Source: Marinobacter mangrovi | GTDB lineage: Bacteria; Pseudomonadota; Gammaproteobacteria; Pseudomonadales; Oleiphilaceae | Direction: 5' to 3' | Assembly (NCBI RefSeq): GCF_016798325.1 | Contig: NZ_JAERVO010000001.1 | Coordinates: 124,001-188,000 of the forward strand | Length of the DNA stretch: 64,000 nucleotides | Notes under the pieces: model-generated | Database searches by the model: none | Told to the model about the DNA's origin: nothing | The model's input: only the letters and a program-made list of their open reading frames with translations | Program-made: the position numbers and the translations under genes | Part shown: one piece after another, positions 30,493 to 40,449 of the stretch | Numbering within the stretch: the first letter of the stretch is position 1 | Layout: each line of letters starts with the position of its first letter

Positions 30493-33212
30493 GCCGGGAA
30501 AGCGTCGCCTGCCTGCGCGAGATCGGCCTGCGTTATGGCAAAGTCCAGGCACTGGATCACCTGAGCCTGGATATCCCCGCCAGTCAGGTTGTTGGGCTGA
30601 TTGGGCCGGACGGAGTGGGTAAGTCCAGCCTGCTGGCCCTGACTGCCGGCTGCCGACGTATCCAGACGGGCACGGTCACCGTGCTTGGCGGCGATATGGC
30701 GGACGCCTCACACCGAAGACTGACCGGCCCACGGATTGCCTACATGCCCCAGGGGCTCGGCAGGAACCTGTATCTGTCGTTAACCGTCCGCGAGAACCTC
30801 GAGTTTTTCGGTCGCCTGTTCAGTCAGGGGCGGGAGGAGCGCAACCGTCGGATTGCCGACCTGACCCGCAGTACGGGCCTGGAAAAGTTTACCGAGCGAC
30901 CCGCCGGCAAGCTCTCGGGAGGCATGAAGCAGAAGTTGGGACTGTGCTGTGCGCTGATCCACGACCCGGACCTGCTGATCCTCGACGAGCCCACCACCGG
31001 TGTCGATCCCCTGTCACGGAGCCAGTTCTGGGCCCTGATCGAGCGTATTCGAGGTCAGAGGCCTGGCATGAGCGTGCTGGTGGCGACGGCTTACATGGAC
31101 GAGGCGGCGGGCTTCGACTGGCTGATCGCGATGAACGATGGCCGGGTGCTGGATGCGGGTACCCCGGCCGGACTGCTGGAAAAAACCGGGTGCGATTCGC
31201 TGGAGCGGGCTTTCATCCAACTGCTGCCGGAGAGCCGGCGCGGTCAGCACCGTGAGTTGGTCATACCGCCCCGGACGGTCACTGACGGCGTGGCGATTGA
31301 AGCCCATGGACTGACCAAGCGGTTTGGGGATTTCACGGCGGTGGACCATGTGGACTTCCGGATCGAGCGGGGCGAGATCTTCGGGTTTCTCGGCTCCAAC
31401 GGGTGCGGCAAGTCCACCACCATGAAAATGCTGACAGGCCTGCTACCGTTCGAGGAGGGCGAAGCCCGACTGTTCGGCGAGCCGGTCGATCCCCACAACA
31501 TCGACACCCGGCGCCGGGTGGGTTACATGTCGCAGGCTTTCTCGCTCTATGGCGAGTTGACGGTGGGGCAGAACCTGGACCTGCATGCCCACCTGTTCCA
31601 CCTGCCCGATGACCTGTATCAGGCGCGCCGACGGGCGTTACTGGATCGCTTTGACCTGGCGGGCGTGATCGACCAGACGTCCGGCGAGCTTCCGCTCGGG
31701 GTCCGCCAGCGGCTGTCGTTGGCCGTTGCCATCCTGCACCAGCCGGAGATCCTGATCCTCGACGAGCCCACATCCGGCGTCGATCCGGTGGCGCGGGATA
31801 CGTTCTGGGAGCAGCTGATCCGCATGTCTCGGGAAGACGGCGTCACCATCTTCATTTCCACCCACTTCATGAACGAGGCCATGCGCTGTGACCGCATCTC
31901 GCTGATGCATGCCGGCCAGGTACTGGACAGCGACGCGCCCCGGGCCCTGATGGACAAGCGGGGCTCGACCACCCTGGAAGACACCTTCATCGCCTACCTG
32001 CGAGACGCCGGTGACGGCAGCGACGTCTCGTCGGCGCCGGTCTTCGAAGCGCCGGTCGATGTCGCAGGAAGCGCTCCGCCCCCGCCGCGTTTCAGCCGCC
32101 GTCGCCTGATGAGCTACGCGCGGCTGGAGAGCATGGAGCTGCGACGCGATCCGGTGCGCGCCACGATGGCCCTGGCCGGCACACTGATCCTGATGTTCAT
32201 CATGGGCTATGGCATCACCATGGACGTCGAGGACCTGACTTTCGCCGTGCTGGACCGCGATCAGACCACCGCCAGCGAGCATTACGTCCTCAACCTCTCC
32301 GGGTCGCGGTATTTCAGGGAAAAGGCCCCGTTAACCAGCTATGACGACATGGACCAGCGGCTGCGAAATGGGGACATCAGCCTGGCCGTGGAAATTCCTC
32401 CCCGTTTCGGGCGGGACCTCAAGCGGGGGGATTCGCCCCAGGTGGCCTATTGGGTGGACGGCGCCACGCCCAATCGCGCCAACACGATAGAGGGGTATGT
32501 CCAGGGCATCCACATGGCCTATCTCGAAGAGCTGGCCAGGGATCATGGTGTGAATCCCGGCGTCGGTCGAGCCAACATCGAGATTCGCTACCGCTACAAT
32601 CGGGGCGTCCAGAGCCTGCCGGCCATGGTGCCCGCGGTTATCCCCCTGTTGCTGATGATGATCCCGGCCATACTGACGGCGCTCGGTGTGGTCCGGGAGA
32701 AAGAGCTGGGCTCGATCACCAACTTCTACGTCACGCCGGTGACCCGGCTGGAGTTTCTCCTGGGCAAGCAACTGCCCTACATCGGTATGGGGCTGGTTAA
32801 CTTCCTGCTGATGGCCCTGCTGGCGGCCACGGTGTTTGGTGTGCCGGTGAAAGGCAGTCTGCTGACCCTTACGTTGGGCGCCTTGCTGTATGTGATGTGC
32901 TCAACGGGACTTGGGCTATTGATGTCGTCGCTCTTCAGGAGCCAGATCGCGGCCATATTCGGCACCGCCATCGCCACCTTGATCCCGGCCATCCAGTTTT
33001 CCGGTATCGTGCATCCGGTCTCGGCGATGGAGGGCGCGTCGGCATTCATCGGCCACCTCTATCCGACCAGCCATTTCCTGCTGATCAGCCGGGGCGCTTT
33101 CTCCAAGGCACTGGGCATGGAGGAACTGTACCCATACTTCCTGGCCCTTATGGTTACGGTTCCGGTACTGATCCTGGCAAGCGTGGCCGGACTCAGGAAG
33201 CAGGAAAAATGA
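30489..33212 (+). CDS. rbbA: RbbA-type ABC protein: two ATPase domains fused to ABC-2 permease
   Basis: 907 aa. ATPase domain 1 (about 1-250) has Walker [10 protein letters not shown] and signature [11 protein letters not shown]. Domain 2 (about 258-515) has Walker [10 protein letters not shown] and the family's atypical [12 protein letters not shown] in place of LSGG, with Walker [12 protein letters not shown]. Residues from about 540 on form an ABC-2 permease with an extracytoplasmic loop and six helices. Length and order match E. coli RbbA/YhiH (911 aa), reported to act as a ribosome-bound ATPase, while the permease half and neighbours suggest export. Stop and start codons overlap both neighbours, so the three are coupled. 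Confidence 0.93.
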   Translation: MSRESVACLREIGLRYGKVQALDHLSLDIPASQVVGLIGPDGVGKSSLLALTAGCRRIQTGTVTVLGGDMADASHRRLTGPRIAYMPQGLGRNLYLSLTVRENLEFFGRLFSQGREERNRRIADLTRSTGLEKFTERPAGKLSGGMKQKLGLCCALIHDPDLLILDEPTTGVDPLSRSQFWALIERIRGQRPGMSVLVATAYMDEAAGFDWLIAMNDGRVLDAGTPAGLLEKTGCDSLERAFIQLLPESRRGQHRELVIPPRTVTDGVAIEAHGLTKRFGDFTAVDHVDFRIERGEIFGFLGSNGCGKSTTMKMLTGLLPFEEGEARLFGEPVDPHNIDTRRRVGYMSQAFSLYGELTVGQNLDLHAHLFHLPDDLYQARRRALLDRFDLAGVIDQTSGELPLGVRQRLSLAVAILHQPEILILDEPTSGVDPVARDTFWEQLIRMSREDGVTIFISTHFMNEAMRCDRISLMHAGQVLDSDAPRALMDKRGSTTLEDTFIAYLRDAGDGSDVSSAPVFEAPVDVAGSAPPPPRFSRRRLMSYARLESMELRRDPVRATMALAGTLILMFIMGYGITMDVEDLTFAVLDRDQTTASEHYVLNLSGSRYFREKAPLTSYDDMDQRLRNGDISLAVEIPPRFGRDLKRGDSPQVAYWVDGATPNRANTIEGYVQGIHMAYLEELARDHGVNPGVGRANIEIRYRYNRGVQSLPAMVPAVIPLLLMMIPAILTALGVVREKELGSITNFYVTPVTRLEFLLGKQLPYIGMGLVNFLLMALLAATVFGVPVKGSLLTLTLGALLYVMCSTGLGLLMSSLFRSQIAAIFGTAIATLIPAIQFSGIVHPVSAMEGASAFIGHLYPTSHFLLISRGAFSKALGMEELYPYFLALMVTVPVLILASVAGLRKQEK

Positions 33213-34327
33213 TCCGCTCACTGTCCAATATCCTGCAGCTTGGTATCAAGGAGCTGCGGACCCTGGCCCGCGATCCGGCCATGGTCATACTGATCGTCTA
33301 TGCATTTACCGTGAGTGTCCACGCCACCGCCACGAGCGAACCCGAGACGCTTCACCGGGCGACCATTGCCATTGTCGACGAAGACCATTCGCCGGTTTCC
33401 CGCCGTATCATCGATGCGTTCCAGGAGCCTTTCTTCGTAACGCCGGTGCTGACCGATCACGCGGGCATGGACGAGGGAATGGATAAAGGGCGCTTCACGT
33501 TCACCGTCAATATCCCCGTGAACTACCAGCGCGACCTGCTGAAAGGGGAGGCACCGGCGATCCAGCTCAACGTCGATGCGACCCAGGTCAGTCAGGCGTT
33601 TACCGGTGCCGGCTATATCCAGCAGATTGTCCAGGAGGAGGTTGCCGCCTTCCTGGCCGGGCATCGGCCGGACAGCAGGATGCCCGTCCAGGCTGTCGTG
33701 CGTGCCGTATACAATCCCAACCTCGATCCAAGCTGGTTCGGTGCGGTCAATGCCGTCATTGATCAAATCACCATGTTATCGATCATCCTGACCGGCGCCG
33801 CACTGATCCGTGAAAGGGAGCACGGCACCATCGAGCATCTTTTGGTCATGCCGGTGGCGCCGTTCGAGATTATGGCGGCCAAGGTCTGGTCTATGGGACT
33901 GGTGGTGTTGGCAGCGGCAGGCATCTCGCTGCGCTTTGTCGTGGAAAGCTGGCTGGCCATTCCGATATCGGGCTCGCTGGCGCTGTTTCTTTTCGGCACG
34001 GCGCTGCACCTGTTCGCCACCACGTCGATGGGTATCTTCTTTGGCACGGTGGCCCGGTCAATGCCCCAGCTGGGGTTGCTGGTGATCCTGGTACTGATTC
34101 CCCTGCAGATGCTATCGGGGGGCGTAACGCCGAGGGAAAGCATGCCGCTGCTGGTCCAGTACATCATGGTGCTGGCGCCGACGACGCACTTTGTCGAATT
34201 GGGGCAGGGCATCCTGTTTCGTGGCGCCGGCCTTACCATCGTATGGCCACAGCTCGTGGCGCTGTTGGCCATCGGCAGCGTCTTCTTTGGCTATTCCCTG
34301 TCACGGCTACGCCAATCCCTACGCTAG
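33209..34327 (+). CDS. yhhJ: ABC-2 permease, YhhJ type
   Basis: 372 aa: one N-terminal helix (about 20-40), a large extracytoplasmic domain (about 45-185), then five or six helices with [17 protein letters not shown]-like ABC-2 signature ([15 protein letters not shown]). It pairs with the RbbA-type protein to make the export channel. ATG 33209 overlaps the upstream TGA; further upstream in-frame codons lie inside rbbA. The stop TAG at 34325-34327 is made of target-site TA plus the first base of a small inverted-repeat element, so the native last residues may have been altered. Close to E. coli YhhJ length, so little is lost. Confidence 0.92.
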   Translation: MIRSLSNILQLGIKELRTLARDPAMVILIVYAFTVSVHATATSEPETLHRATIAIVDEDHSPVSRRIIDAFQEPFFVTPVLTDHAGMDEGMDKGRFTFTVNIPVNYQRDLLKGEAPAIQLNVDATQVSQAFTGAGYIQQIVQEEVAAFLAGHRPDSRMPVQAVVRAVYNPNLDPSWFGAVNAVIDQITMLSIILTGAALIREREHGTIEHLLVMPVAPFEIMAAKVWSMGLVVLAAAGISLRFVVESWLAIPISGSLALFLFGTALHLFATTSMGIFFGTVARSMPQLGLLVILVLIPLQMLSGGVTPRESMPLLVQYIMVLAPTTHFVELGQGILFRGAGLTIVWPQLVALLAIGSVFFGYSLSRLRQSLR

Positions 34328-34604
34328 TGTCTCGTCTGGTTCATTCGTTGACCTGCTGCGTACCGCTGACGTCTCTGGCCAAGGCGCCAGCCCGCCGGTT
34401 TGGGGTTCCACATCCAGGGTTGGCATCGCAGGTCCAGAGGCGTCAGTGGTGCGCCCTTCGGGAGCGCCTGAACGCTTGGATAGCGGTGTTGCGGCAGCTC
34501 GATTTGGAACCACCGGAGCGCCGGCCGCCAAACCTTTGCTATCGCGCCCTATTCTCAAAGCGTTCAGGCGCTCAGTCGATCAGCGAATGAACCAGACGGG
34601 ACAT
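34327..34604. mobile_element. Miniature inverted-repeat element with TA flanks
   Basis: The ends are inverted repeats: TGTCTCGTCTGGTTCATTCG at 34328-34347 and, on the opposite strand, TGTCCCGTCTGGTTCATTCG from 34603 back to 34584 (19 of 20 identical). TA dinucleotides flank the element (34325-34326 and 34605-34606), as for IS630/Tc1-type insertion. A second perfect 16-base inverted repeat lies inside (34462-34477 and 34558-34573). About 278 bases, no transposase, so a non-autonomous element or remnant. It abuts yhhJ and provides the third base of its stop codon. Confidence 0.65.
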
Positions 34605-34606
34605 TA

Positions 34607-34970
34607 ATGATACCTTTCAAAAATCTTTCAAAACGACGAGGCCCCTGGCCAATAGGTTAGAGCCCTCCTTACCAGCCGACCCTGATTGCCTTCCGGTCCG
34701 AGCCGTCGTGCCCATTTCTGACGTAGGTCAAACCAGCCATTCGGCGTTACCCTCAAATGGAGGCGAGGAACCTTCACCTCAGTTACAGGGAGAGGTCATA
34801 TGTCGAGGAATCTGTTAGAGGATCGCGTGGCCGCATTGCGCTGCATGACCCGCCTGTCTGGACAGGTGACGGAACAGAGGACATAGTGTGTTGCCGGGCA
34901 CAGGGCCGGTGGCAACAGGCCCTGACCGAAGGCACCTCAAAATAACAACGGACACAATCGGCTTCGCGCA
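34607..34970. other. Leader region upstream of the two-component genes
   Basis: Apart from the 28-aa candidate, I see no gene. A hairpin GGGCC...GGCCC (about 34901-34923) lies shortly before the response regulator start. No convincing -35/-10 pair was found. Confidence 0.4.
34800..34886 (+). CDS. Candidate 28-aa small ORF upstream of gltR
   Basis: ATG 34800 to TAG 34884-34886 encodes 28 residues, starting MSRNLLEDRVAALRCM. A strong GGGAGAGG (34788-34795) lies 4 bases upstream of the start. No relative is recognised and there is no transmembrane or metal motif. It sits in the otherwise gene-free 360 bases between the inverted-repeat element and the response regulator, and might be a leader peptide or fortuitous. 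Confidence 0.3.
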   Translation: MSRNLLEDRVAALRCMTRLSGQVTEQRT

Positions 34971-35687
34971 ATGACTGCAGTAACCCATTCCGTATTGGTC
35001 GTGGATGACGATGAAGACATCTGCGAATTGCTACAGACCTTTCTCGGGCAGGCCGGCTATCACGTGCGGACCGCTTCCGATGGCGAGGCCATGCGGGCCG
35101 CCATGGATGACTGTCTGCCGGATGTGCTGATCTTGGACATCATGCTGCCCGGCGACGACGGCTTCACCCTGTGTCGCTGGGTGCGGGATCATTTCGCCCT
35201 GCCCATCATCATGCTGACCGCCAGTTCCGACGAAACCGACAAGGTGATCGGTCTTGAACTCGGCGCGGACGACTACATCGCCAAACCCTTCAGCGCCCGG
35301 GAACTCCAGGCCCGGATCAAGGCGCTGTTGCGGCGTTCCCAGTTGAGCCAGCAGGGGTTCCGGCGCTACGTCCGGTTCGCCCAGTGGCGGCTGGATTGTC
35401 AGACCCACGAGCTGAATGACCAGGGCGGGCAGCGCATCAGCCTGTCCGGGGCGGATTTCGCGTTGCTCAAGCTGTTCGTGGATCACGCCAACAGCATTCT
35501 CGATCGCGACACCATCGCCGGCGTTACCCGCGGGCGGGAAGCCGATCCGCTGGACCGGGTGGTGGACGTGGCCGTGTCGCGGTTGCGGCACCGTTTGGGG
35601 GACAAGGGCCGCCAGCCCAAGCTGATCCGCACGGTGCGCGGCGCGGGCTACATGCTCACGGCTACCGTCAGTTACGAGAATGAGTAA
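34971..35687 (+). CDS. gltR: OmpR-family response regulator, GltR-like
   Basis: 238 aa. Receiver domain (about 5-120) with acidic pocket DDDED at 12-16, phospho-acceptor Asp56 in LILDIMLPGDDG and Lys in YIAKPFSARE; then a winged-helix DNA-binding domain (about 140-235) with VDVAVSRLRHRLGD. It is followed by its sensor with an 8-base overlap, then a glucose ABC importer, the same order as gltR-gtrS-gtsABCD in pseudomonads, where it controls glucose uptake. The assignment to GltR rests on this order. No strong ribosome site precedes ATG 34971. Confidence 0.85.
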   Translation: MTAVTHSVLVVDDDEDICELLQTFLGQAGYHVRTASDGEAMRAAMDDCLPDVLILDIMLPGDDGFTLCRWVRDHFALPIIMLTASSDETDKVIGLELGADDYIAKPFSARELQARIKALLRRSQLSQQGFRRYVRFAQWRLDCQTHELNDQGGQRISLSGADFALLKLFVDHANSILDRDTIAGVTRGREADPLDRVVDVAVSRLRHRLGDKGRQPKLIRTVRGAGYMLTATVSYENE

Positions 35688-37137
35688 AGTCCGGGCCCTG
35701 TTCCAGCGCATCCGGCCCCAGTCCCTGCTGACGCGGATGCTGTTGTTGACCCTGGTTGCGGTGGTGCTGGCCCAGGGGATCTCCACCGCATTCTGGTACA
35801 CCACCTTCCGCGCCCAGGAAACCGCCGGGCTGATCAACAGCAGTCGCAATCTGGCCTATTCTGCGGCGGCGACGGTCCGCTTTTTCAAGTCGTTGCCGCT
35901 GGAATACCGGCATATCGTGCTGGAGCAGTTGCGCAACATGGGCGGTACGCGCTTTTTCGTGTCCCTGAACGAGCGGGAAATCGCCCTGAAGCCGTTGCCG
36001 GATACGTCCCGCAAGGCGGAGGTGGTGGATGCAGTGTCCGAGGTGCTGCGGGAGCGCATTGGCGGCGATCTGCCCATTCGGGTGGAGTTCGTGGCGCCGG
36101 AGGATCTGCGCATCCTCAACAGCCAGATGAAGCTGACGGATCTGCCGCCCTCCTGGGCCAATTACGCGCTCAACCTTGATCCGATCAATCCGCCGGTGCT
36201 GGTGACGCAGATCGAGATCGCCCCCGATGAGTGGCTGTATCTGGCGACGCCGCTGCCAGCGCCCTATGTGTCGCTCGAGGACAACAGCGGCCTGCCCAAA
36301 CAGCAGATCTTCTTCATTGGCCTGTTGACCATTTTCCTGCTGACCTTCATCGCCCTGCTGGTGCGTTGGCAGACCCGGCCGCTGCGACGGCTGGCCCGGG
36401 CCGCCCGGGAAATGCCGTTTGACGACGATCGCCCGCCGCTGGCGGAGCGGGGCAGCAGTGAGGTGGTTGCCGTCACACGGGCCTTCAACACGCTGCGGGA
36501 CCGGATTCAGCGCTACCTGAAGGATCGCGAGCAGTTGTTCACCTCCGTGTCCCACGACTTGAAAACGCCGATCACCCGCCTGCGCCTGCGCAGCGAACTG
36601 CTTGACGATGAGATGCTGCGTTCCAAATTCGAGAAGGATCTCCAGGAACTGGACCTGCTGGTCAAGAGCGCGCTGCAGTCGGTCAAGGACAACGACATCT
36701 ATGAAAATATGGAGTCGGTGGACGTGCATGGCCTGATCGACCAGGTCACTGAGCCGGCCGCCCGCACGCCGGGCAAGGTCTCTCTGGAGGGGCGGGCCCG
36801 ACGGCCGTACCGTTGCAAGCCGCTGGCGCTTCGGCGATGCATCGGGAACCTGTTCGATAATGCGCTAAAATACGGGGAGCGGGTCACGATCCGTATCGAG
36901 GATTCCCCTACGACCTTGACCCTGCATTTCGAGGACGAGGGGCCGGGGCTGCCGCCGGACCAGCTCAAGAAGATCTTCGAGCCCTACTACCGGGCGTCGC
37001 CCAGCGCGCCGGGAGAAGGGCTTGGCCTGGGTATTGCCCGGGCGATCGCCCACGCCCACGGGGGGGATGTCGAAGCCTCCAACCGGGAACAGCGTGGGTT
37101 GCGGTTGACGCTGATCCTGCCGCGGAATCCGGATTAA
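35680..37137 (+). CDS. gtrS: Sensor histidine kinase, GtrS-like
   Basis: 485 aa inner-membrane kinase. Helix 1 is about 18-40, a periplasmic sensor domain about 45-205, helix 2 about 208-228, then HAMP, the H box SVSHDLKTPITRL with His292, and an ATPase domain with N box NLFDNALKYGE, G1 DEGPGLPP and G2 GEGLGLGIARAIA. In Pseudomonas GtrS senses 2-ketogluconate or related sugar acids and phosphorylates GltR; that ligand is only inferred here. Overlaps gltR by 8 bases. Confidence 0.87.
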   Translation: MSKVRALFQRIRPQSLLTRMLLLTLVAVVLAQGISTAFWYTTFRAQETAGLINSSRNLAYSAAATVRFFKSLPLEYRHIVLEQLRNMGGTRFFVSLNEREIALKPLPDTSRKAEVVDAVSEVLRERIGGDLPIRVEFVAPEDLRILNSQMKLTDLPPSWANYALNLDPINPPVLVTQIEIAPDEWLYLATPLPAPYVSLEDNSGLPKQQIFFIGLLTIFLLTFIALLVRWQTRPLRRLARAAREMPFDDDRPPLAERGSSEVVAVTRAFNTLRDRIQRYLKDREQLFTSVSHDLKTPITRLRLRSELLDDEMLRSKFEKDLQELDLLVKSALQSVKDNDIYENMESVDVHGLIDQVTEPAARTPGKVSLEGRARRPYRCKPLALRRCIGNLFDNALKYGERVTIRIEDSPTTLTLHFEDEGPGLPPDQLKKIFEPYYRASPSAPGEGLGLGIARAIAHAHGGDVEASNREQRGLRLTLILPRNPD

Positions 37138-37183
37138 TCCTCCTGGCCTGTCCGGGGCCGAGCCTTGTGGTTGCTGCGTTTCA

Positions 37184-37213
37184 GGTCAATGTATCGATCC
37201 GGTTACATTGACC
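37184..37213 (+). promoter_or_regulatory. Inverted repeat, candidate operator of the gts operon
   Basis: GGTCAATGTA (37184-37193) and TACATTGACC (37204-37213) are perfect inverted 10-mers with a 10-base spacer, so their centres are 20 bases (two turns) apart on one DNA face. It lies about 110 bases before gtsA. A regulator dimer such as GltR could bind here. No T-run follows, so it is not a terminator. Confidence 0.5.
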
Positions 37214-37321
37214 TTGCACTTTGATACGTCAGGCTTTTGCCCCTTGCCATAGACTCGAATGACGTTGTCGAGCGCTGACAGCGAAAAAATGACATTCACA
37301 ACAACAACAAGGTGCCAACCT

Positions 37322-38572
37322 ATGAAACCGATCAGGCATTTACTGGCCGCTATCGGCCTGAGTTTTGTGCTTTCCCCGGCGCACGCCGGCCAGGTTGAGG
37401 TGCTCCACTGGTGGACATCCGGTGGCGAGGCCAAGGCCATGGGTGTCCTCAAGGAAATGATGGAAGAGCAGGGCCACACCTGGAAAGACTTCGCCGTCGC
37501 CGGTGGTGGTGGTGAAGCCGCCATGACCGTCCTCAAGACACGCGCAGTATCCGGCAACCCCCCGGCCGCGGCCCAGATCAAGGGCCACGACATCCAGGAG
37601 TGGGCCAAGCTGGGCTTCCTGACCAATCTCGATGACGTGGCCAAGGAAGAGAAATGGGATCAGGTCCTGCCGCCGATCGTTTCCGACATCATGAAGTACG
37701 AAGGCCATTACGTGGCCGTTCCGGTCAACGTACACCGGGTCAACTGGCTGTGGGTCAACCCCGACGTGTTCAAGAAAGTCGGAGTCGAAGTCCCGCACAC
37801 CTGGGACGAGTTCTTTGAGGTCGCTGACAAGATCAAGGCGGCCGGCATCATCCCGCTGGCCCACGGTGGTCAGGCCTGGCAGGACGCGACTGTGTTCGAG
37901 GCCGTTGCCCTGGCGGAGTTGGGGCCCAAGGACTACACCGCAGCTTTCGTGAATCACGATATGGACGTGCTGTCCGGCCCGAAAATGGTCGAGGCGCTGA
38001 CCAAGTTCCACAAGATCCGCGACTACATCGACCCGAACGCGGTTGGTCGTGACTGGAACGTGGCCACCAAGATGGTCATCAACGGCGACGCCGCCATGCA
38101 GATCATGGGCGACTGGGCCAAGGGCGAGTTCACGGCGGCCGACAAGGTGGCCGGCAAGGACTACCTCTGTGTACCGGCGCCGGGCACCGAAGATTCTTTC
38201 ACCTTCAACATCGACTCACTGGCCATGTTCAAGTTGAACAACGAGGCCAATGAAAAAGCCCAGATGGATCTGGCACGCACCATCCTGCGTCCGAAGTTCC
38301 AGACCATCTTCAACAAGGCCAAGGGTTCCATCCCGGTACGGACTGATGTCGACATGGCCAGCTTTGACGACTGCGCCAAGGCATCCATGAAGGCCTTCAA
38401 GTCCACCGCCGATACCGGCGGCCTGGTCCCGAGCATGGCTCACGGCATGGCGACCACCAGTGCCATCCAGGGCCAGATCTTCGATGTGATCACGAACTTC
38501 TTCAACACCAAGGATGCGGATCCGGAAGCCACCGCCAAGCAACTGGCTTCTGCTGTCCAGTCCGCTCTCTGA
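37322..38572 (+). CDS. gtsA: Glucose/sugar ABC transporter periplasmic binding protein
   Basis: 416 aa with signal peptide [20 protein letters not shown] and cleavage after HAG/AHA. The mature protein starts [16 protein letters not shown], typical of the glucose-binding GtsA and related family 1 binding proteins; Trp-rich sites ([13 protein letters not shown]) stack on sugar rings. ATG 37322 is preceded by AAGGTG at 37309-37314; an upstream in-frame ATG would place residues ahead of the signal peptide. It delivers sugar to GtsBC. Confidence 0.93.
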   Translation: MKPIRHLLAAIGLSFVLSPAHAGQVEVLHWWTSGGEAKAMGVLKEMMEEQGHTWKDFAVAGGGGEAAMTVLKTRAVSGNPPAAAQIKGHDIQEWAKLGFLTNLDDVAKEEKWDQVLPPIVSDIMKYEGHYVAVPVNVHRVNWLWVNPDVFKKVGVEVPHTWDEFFEVADKIKAAGIIPLAHGGQAWQDATVFEAVALAELGPKDYTAAFVNHDMDVLSGPKMVEALTKFHKIRDYIDPNAVGRDWNVATKMVINGDAAMQIMGDWAKGEFTAADKVAGKDYLCVPAPGTEDSFTFNIDSLAMFKLNNEANEKAQMDLARTILRPKFQTIFNKAKGSIPVRTDVDMASFDDCAKASMKAFKSTADTGGLVPSMAHGMATTSAIQGQIFDVITNFFNTKDADPEATAKQLASAVQSAL

Positions 38573-38647
38573 TCTAACCTGCAAGACCGGATGGGGCGCT
38601 GGCCAGCGCCTCGTCCGCTGACCGATAACGGTTGAGGAGTTCTCACC

Positions 38648-39577
38648 ATGGCTCACTCTGGTGTGGTGTCGGAAACGGCATCCCAGCCCGCCCGTGGCCG
38701 ACTGACCCAGCGTTTACAACAATGGTTGCCCAAACTGGCGCTCGCGCCGACGGCTGCCATGGCGCTGGTTGGTATCTACGGGTTTATGTTCTGGACCGGT
38801 GTCCTGTCGTTCACCGGCTCCACCTTCCTGCCCAGCTACGAATTCGTGGGCTTCGAGCAATACGCGCACCTGTTCAGCAACGCCCGCTGGGCAACCGCGT
38901 GTGCGAACCTGGCCATCTTTGGCCTGCTGTTCATCTTCTGCTGCCTGGTAATTGGCTGCTTTCTGGCGATCCTGCTGGATCAGCGCATCCGCAACGAGGG
39001 TGTGATCCGCACGATCTATCTCTACCCACTGGCCCTGTCCATGATCGTGACCGGGACGGTGTGGCAATGGATTCTCAATCCCAGTCTGGGGCTGGAGAAG
39101 CTCATGCACGACTGGGGATGGACCAGCTTCAAGTTCGACTGGCTGACCAACCCGGACATGGTGATCTACACCATCGTCATCGCCGCCGTCTGGCAGGCGT
39201 CCGGCTTCGTCATGGCGCTGTTCCTGGCGGGCCTGCGGGGGATTGATCCGGCCATCATCAACGCCGCCCGCGTCGACGGGGCGAGCCTGCCGCGGATCTA
39301 CCTGCGGATTGTGCTGCCGGCCATGCGCCCGGTGTTCTTCAGCTCGGTGATGGTGCTGGCGCACATCGCCATCAAGAGCTTCGACCTGGTCATGGCGATG
39401 ACATCCGGTGGACCGGGATACGCCTCCGACCTGCCAGCCATGTTCATGTACTCGTTTACGTTCACTCGCGGCCAGATGGGCCTGGGTGCCGCCAGTTCCA
39501 TCATGATGCTGGCCATGCTGCTGGCGCTTCTGGTGCCCTACCTGTATTCGGAACTGAGGGGACAACGCAATGGCTAG
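38648..39577 (+). CDS. gtsB: Sugar ABC transporter permease GtsB
   Basis: 309 aa, six helices after a cytoplasmic N-terminus, MalF-type. The coupling EAA-like segment is around INAARVDGASLPRIYLRIVLP. It forms the membrane channel with GtsC. GGTTGAGGAGTTCTCACC before ATG 38648 contains GAGGAG. It ends with an 8-base overlap on gtsC. Confidence 0.93.
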   Translation: MAHSGVVSETASQPARGRLTQRLQQWLPKLALAPTAAMALVGIYGFMFWTGVLSFTGSTFLPSYEFVGFEQYAHLFSNARWATACANLAIFGLLFIFCCLVIGCFLAILLDQRIRNEGVIRTIYLYPLALSMIVTGTVWQWILNPSLGLEKLMHDWGWTSFKFDWLTNPDMVIYTIVIAAVWQASGFVMALFLAGLRGIDPAIINAARVDGASLPRIYLRIVLPAMRPVFFSSVMVLAHIAIKSFDLVMAMTSGGPGYASDLPAMFMYSFTFTRGQMGLGAASSIMMLAMLLALLVPYLYSELRGQRNG

Positions 39578-40439
39578 TCAGATCGAGAAAAAACTCACCC
39601 CCAGCCGGATCCTGATCTATGCCACGCTGCTGCTGGCGTGTGTGGCCTACCTGATTCCGGTGTTCATCATGATCATCACCAGCTTCAAGACCACGGGCGA
39701 TATCCGCTCGGGCAACCTGATCAGTTTCCCGGAAGTCTGGTCTTTTGAGGCCTGGGCCAAGGCCTGGTCCACGGCCTGCACCGGGGTCCAGTGCAACGGC
39801 GTCAGCGGGTTCTTCTGGAACTCCATCAAGATGGCCGTTCCGGCGGTGCTGATTTCCACTGCGCTGGGCGCGATCAACGGCTATGTGCTGTCCAAGTGGC
39901 GCTTCCGCGGGTCGGACATCTTCTTCAGCCTGCTGCTGTTCGGCTGCTTCCTGCCGTTCCAGGTGATCCTGCTGCCGATGGCGGCGACCCTGGGCAAGAT
40001 GGGCCTGGCCAACACGACCACCGGCCTGGTGATTGTCCATGTGGTCTATGGCGTGGCCTTTACCACGCTGTTTTTCCGCAACTTTTATGTGGGCGTGCCA
40101 GACGCGCTGATCAAGGCGGCTCGCCTGGATGGCGCCGGATTCGTCACGATCTTCGTGCGCATCCTGCTGCCCATGTCGGTGCCGATCATCATGGTGTGCT
40201 TCATCTGGCAGTTCACCCAGATCTGGAACGACTTCCTGTTCGGGGTGGTGTTCGCCAGCGGTGACAGCCAGCCGATCACCGTCGGCCTGAACAATCTCGT
40301 GAATACCAGTACCGGTGTGAAGGAATACAACGTCGATATGGCCGCCGCCATGATCGCCGCCCTGCCAACACTGGTCGTCTATGTCCTGGCAGGGAAGTAT
40401 TTCATTCGCGGACTGACGTCCGGCGCTGTAAAAGGTTAG
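39570..40439 (+). CDS. gtsC: Sugar ABC transporter permease GtsC
   Basis: 289 aa, six helices, MalG-type, with the EAA loop IKAARLDGAGFVTIFVRILLPMSVPI. Partner of GtsB in glucose import. ATG 39570 lies inside the end of gtsB, so translation is coupled. gtsD follows after 10 bases. Confidence 0.93.
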   Translation: MASQIEKKLTPSRILIYATLLLACVAYLIPVFIMIITSFKTTGDIRSGNLISFPEVWSFEAWAKAWSTACTGVQCNGVSGFFWNSIKMAVPAVLISTALGAINGYVLSKWRFRGSDIFFSLLLFGCFLPFQVILLPMAATLGKMGLANTTTGLVIVHVVYGVAFTTLFFRNFYVGVPDALIKAARLDGAGFVTIFVRILLPMSVPIIMVCFIWQFTQIWNDFLFGVVFASGDSQPITVGLNNLVNTSTGVKEYNVDMAAAMIAALPTLVVYVLAGKYFIRGLTSGAVKG

Positions 40440-40449
40440 AGGTCTGACA

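Noticed and set aside
32897-33208. Extended N-terminus of the yhhJ gene
   Set aside because: These codons lie wholly within rbbA; the ATG at 33209 overlaps the rbbA stop and gives the family's usual N-terminus.
34243-34590. 115-codon open frame over the miniature element
   Set aside because: It begins inside yhhJ in another frame, crosses both element repeats and has no recognisable content.
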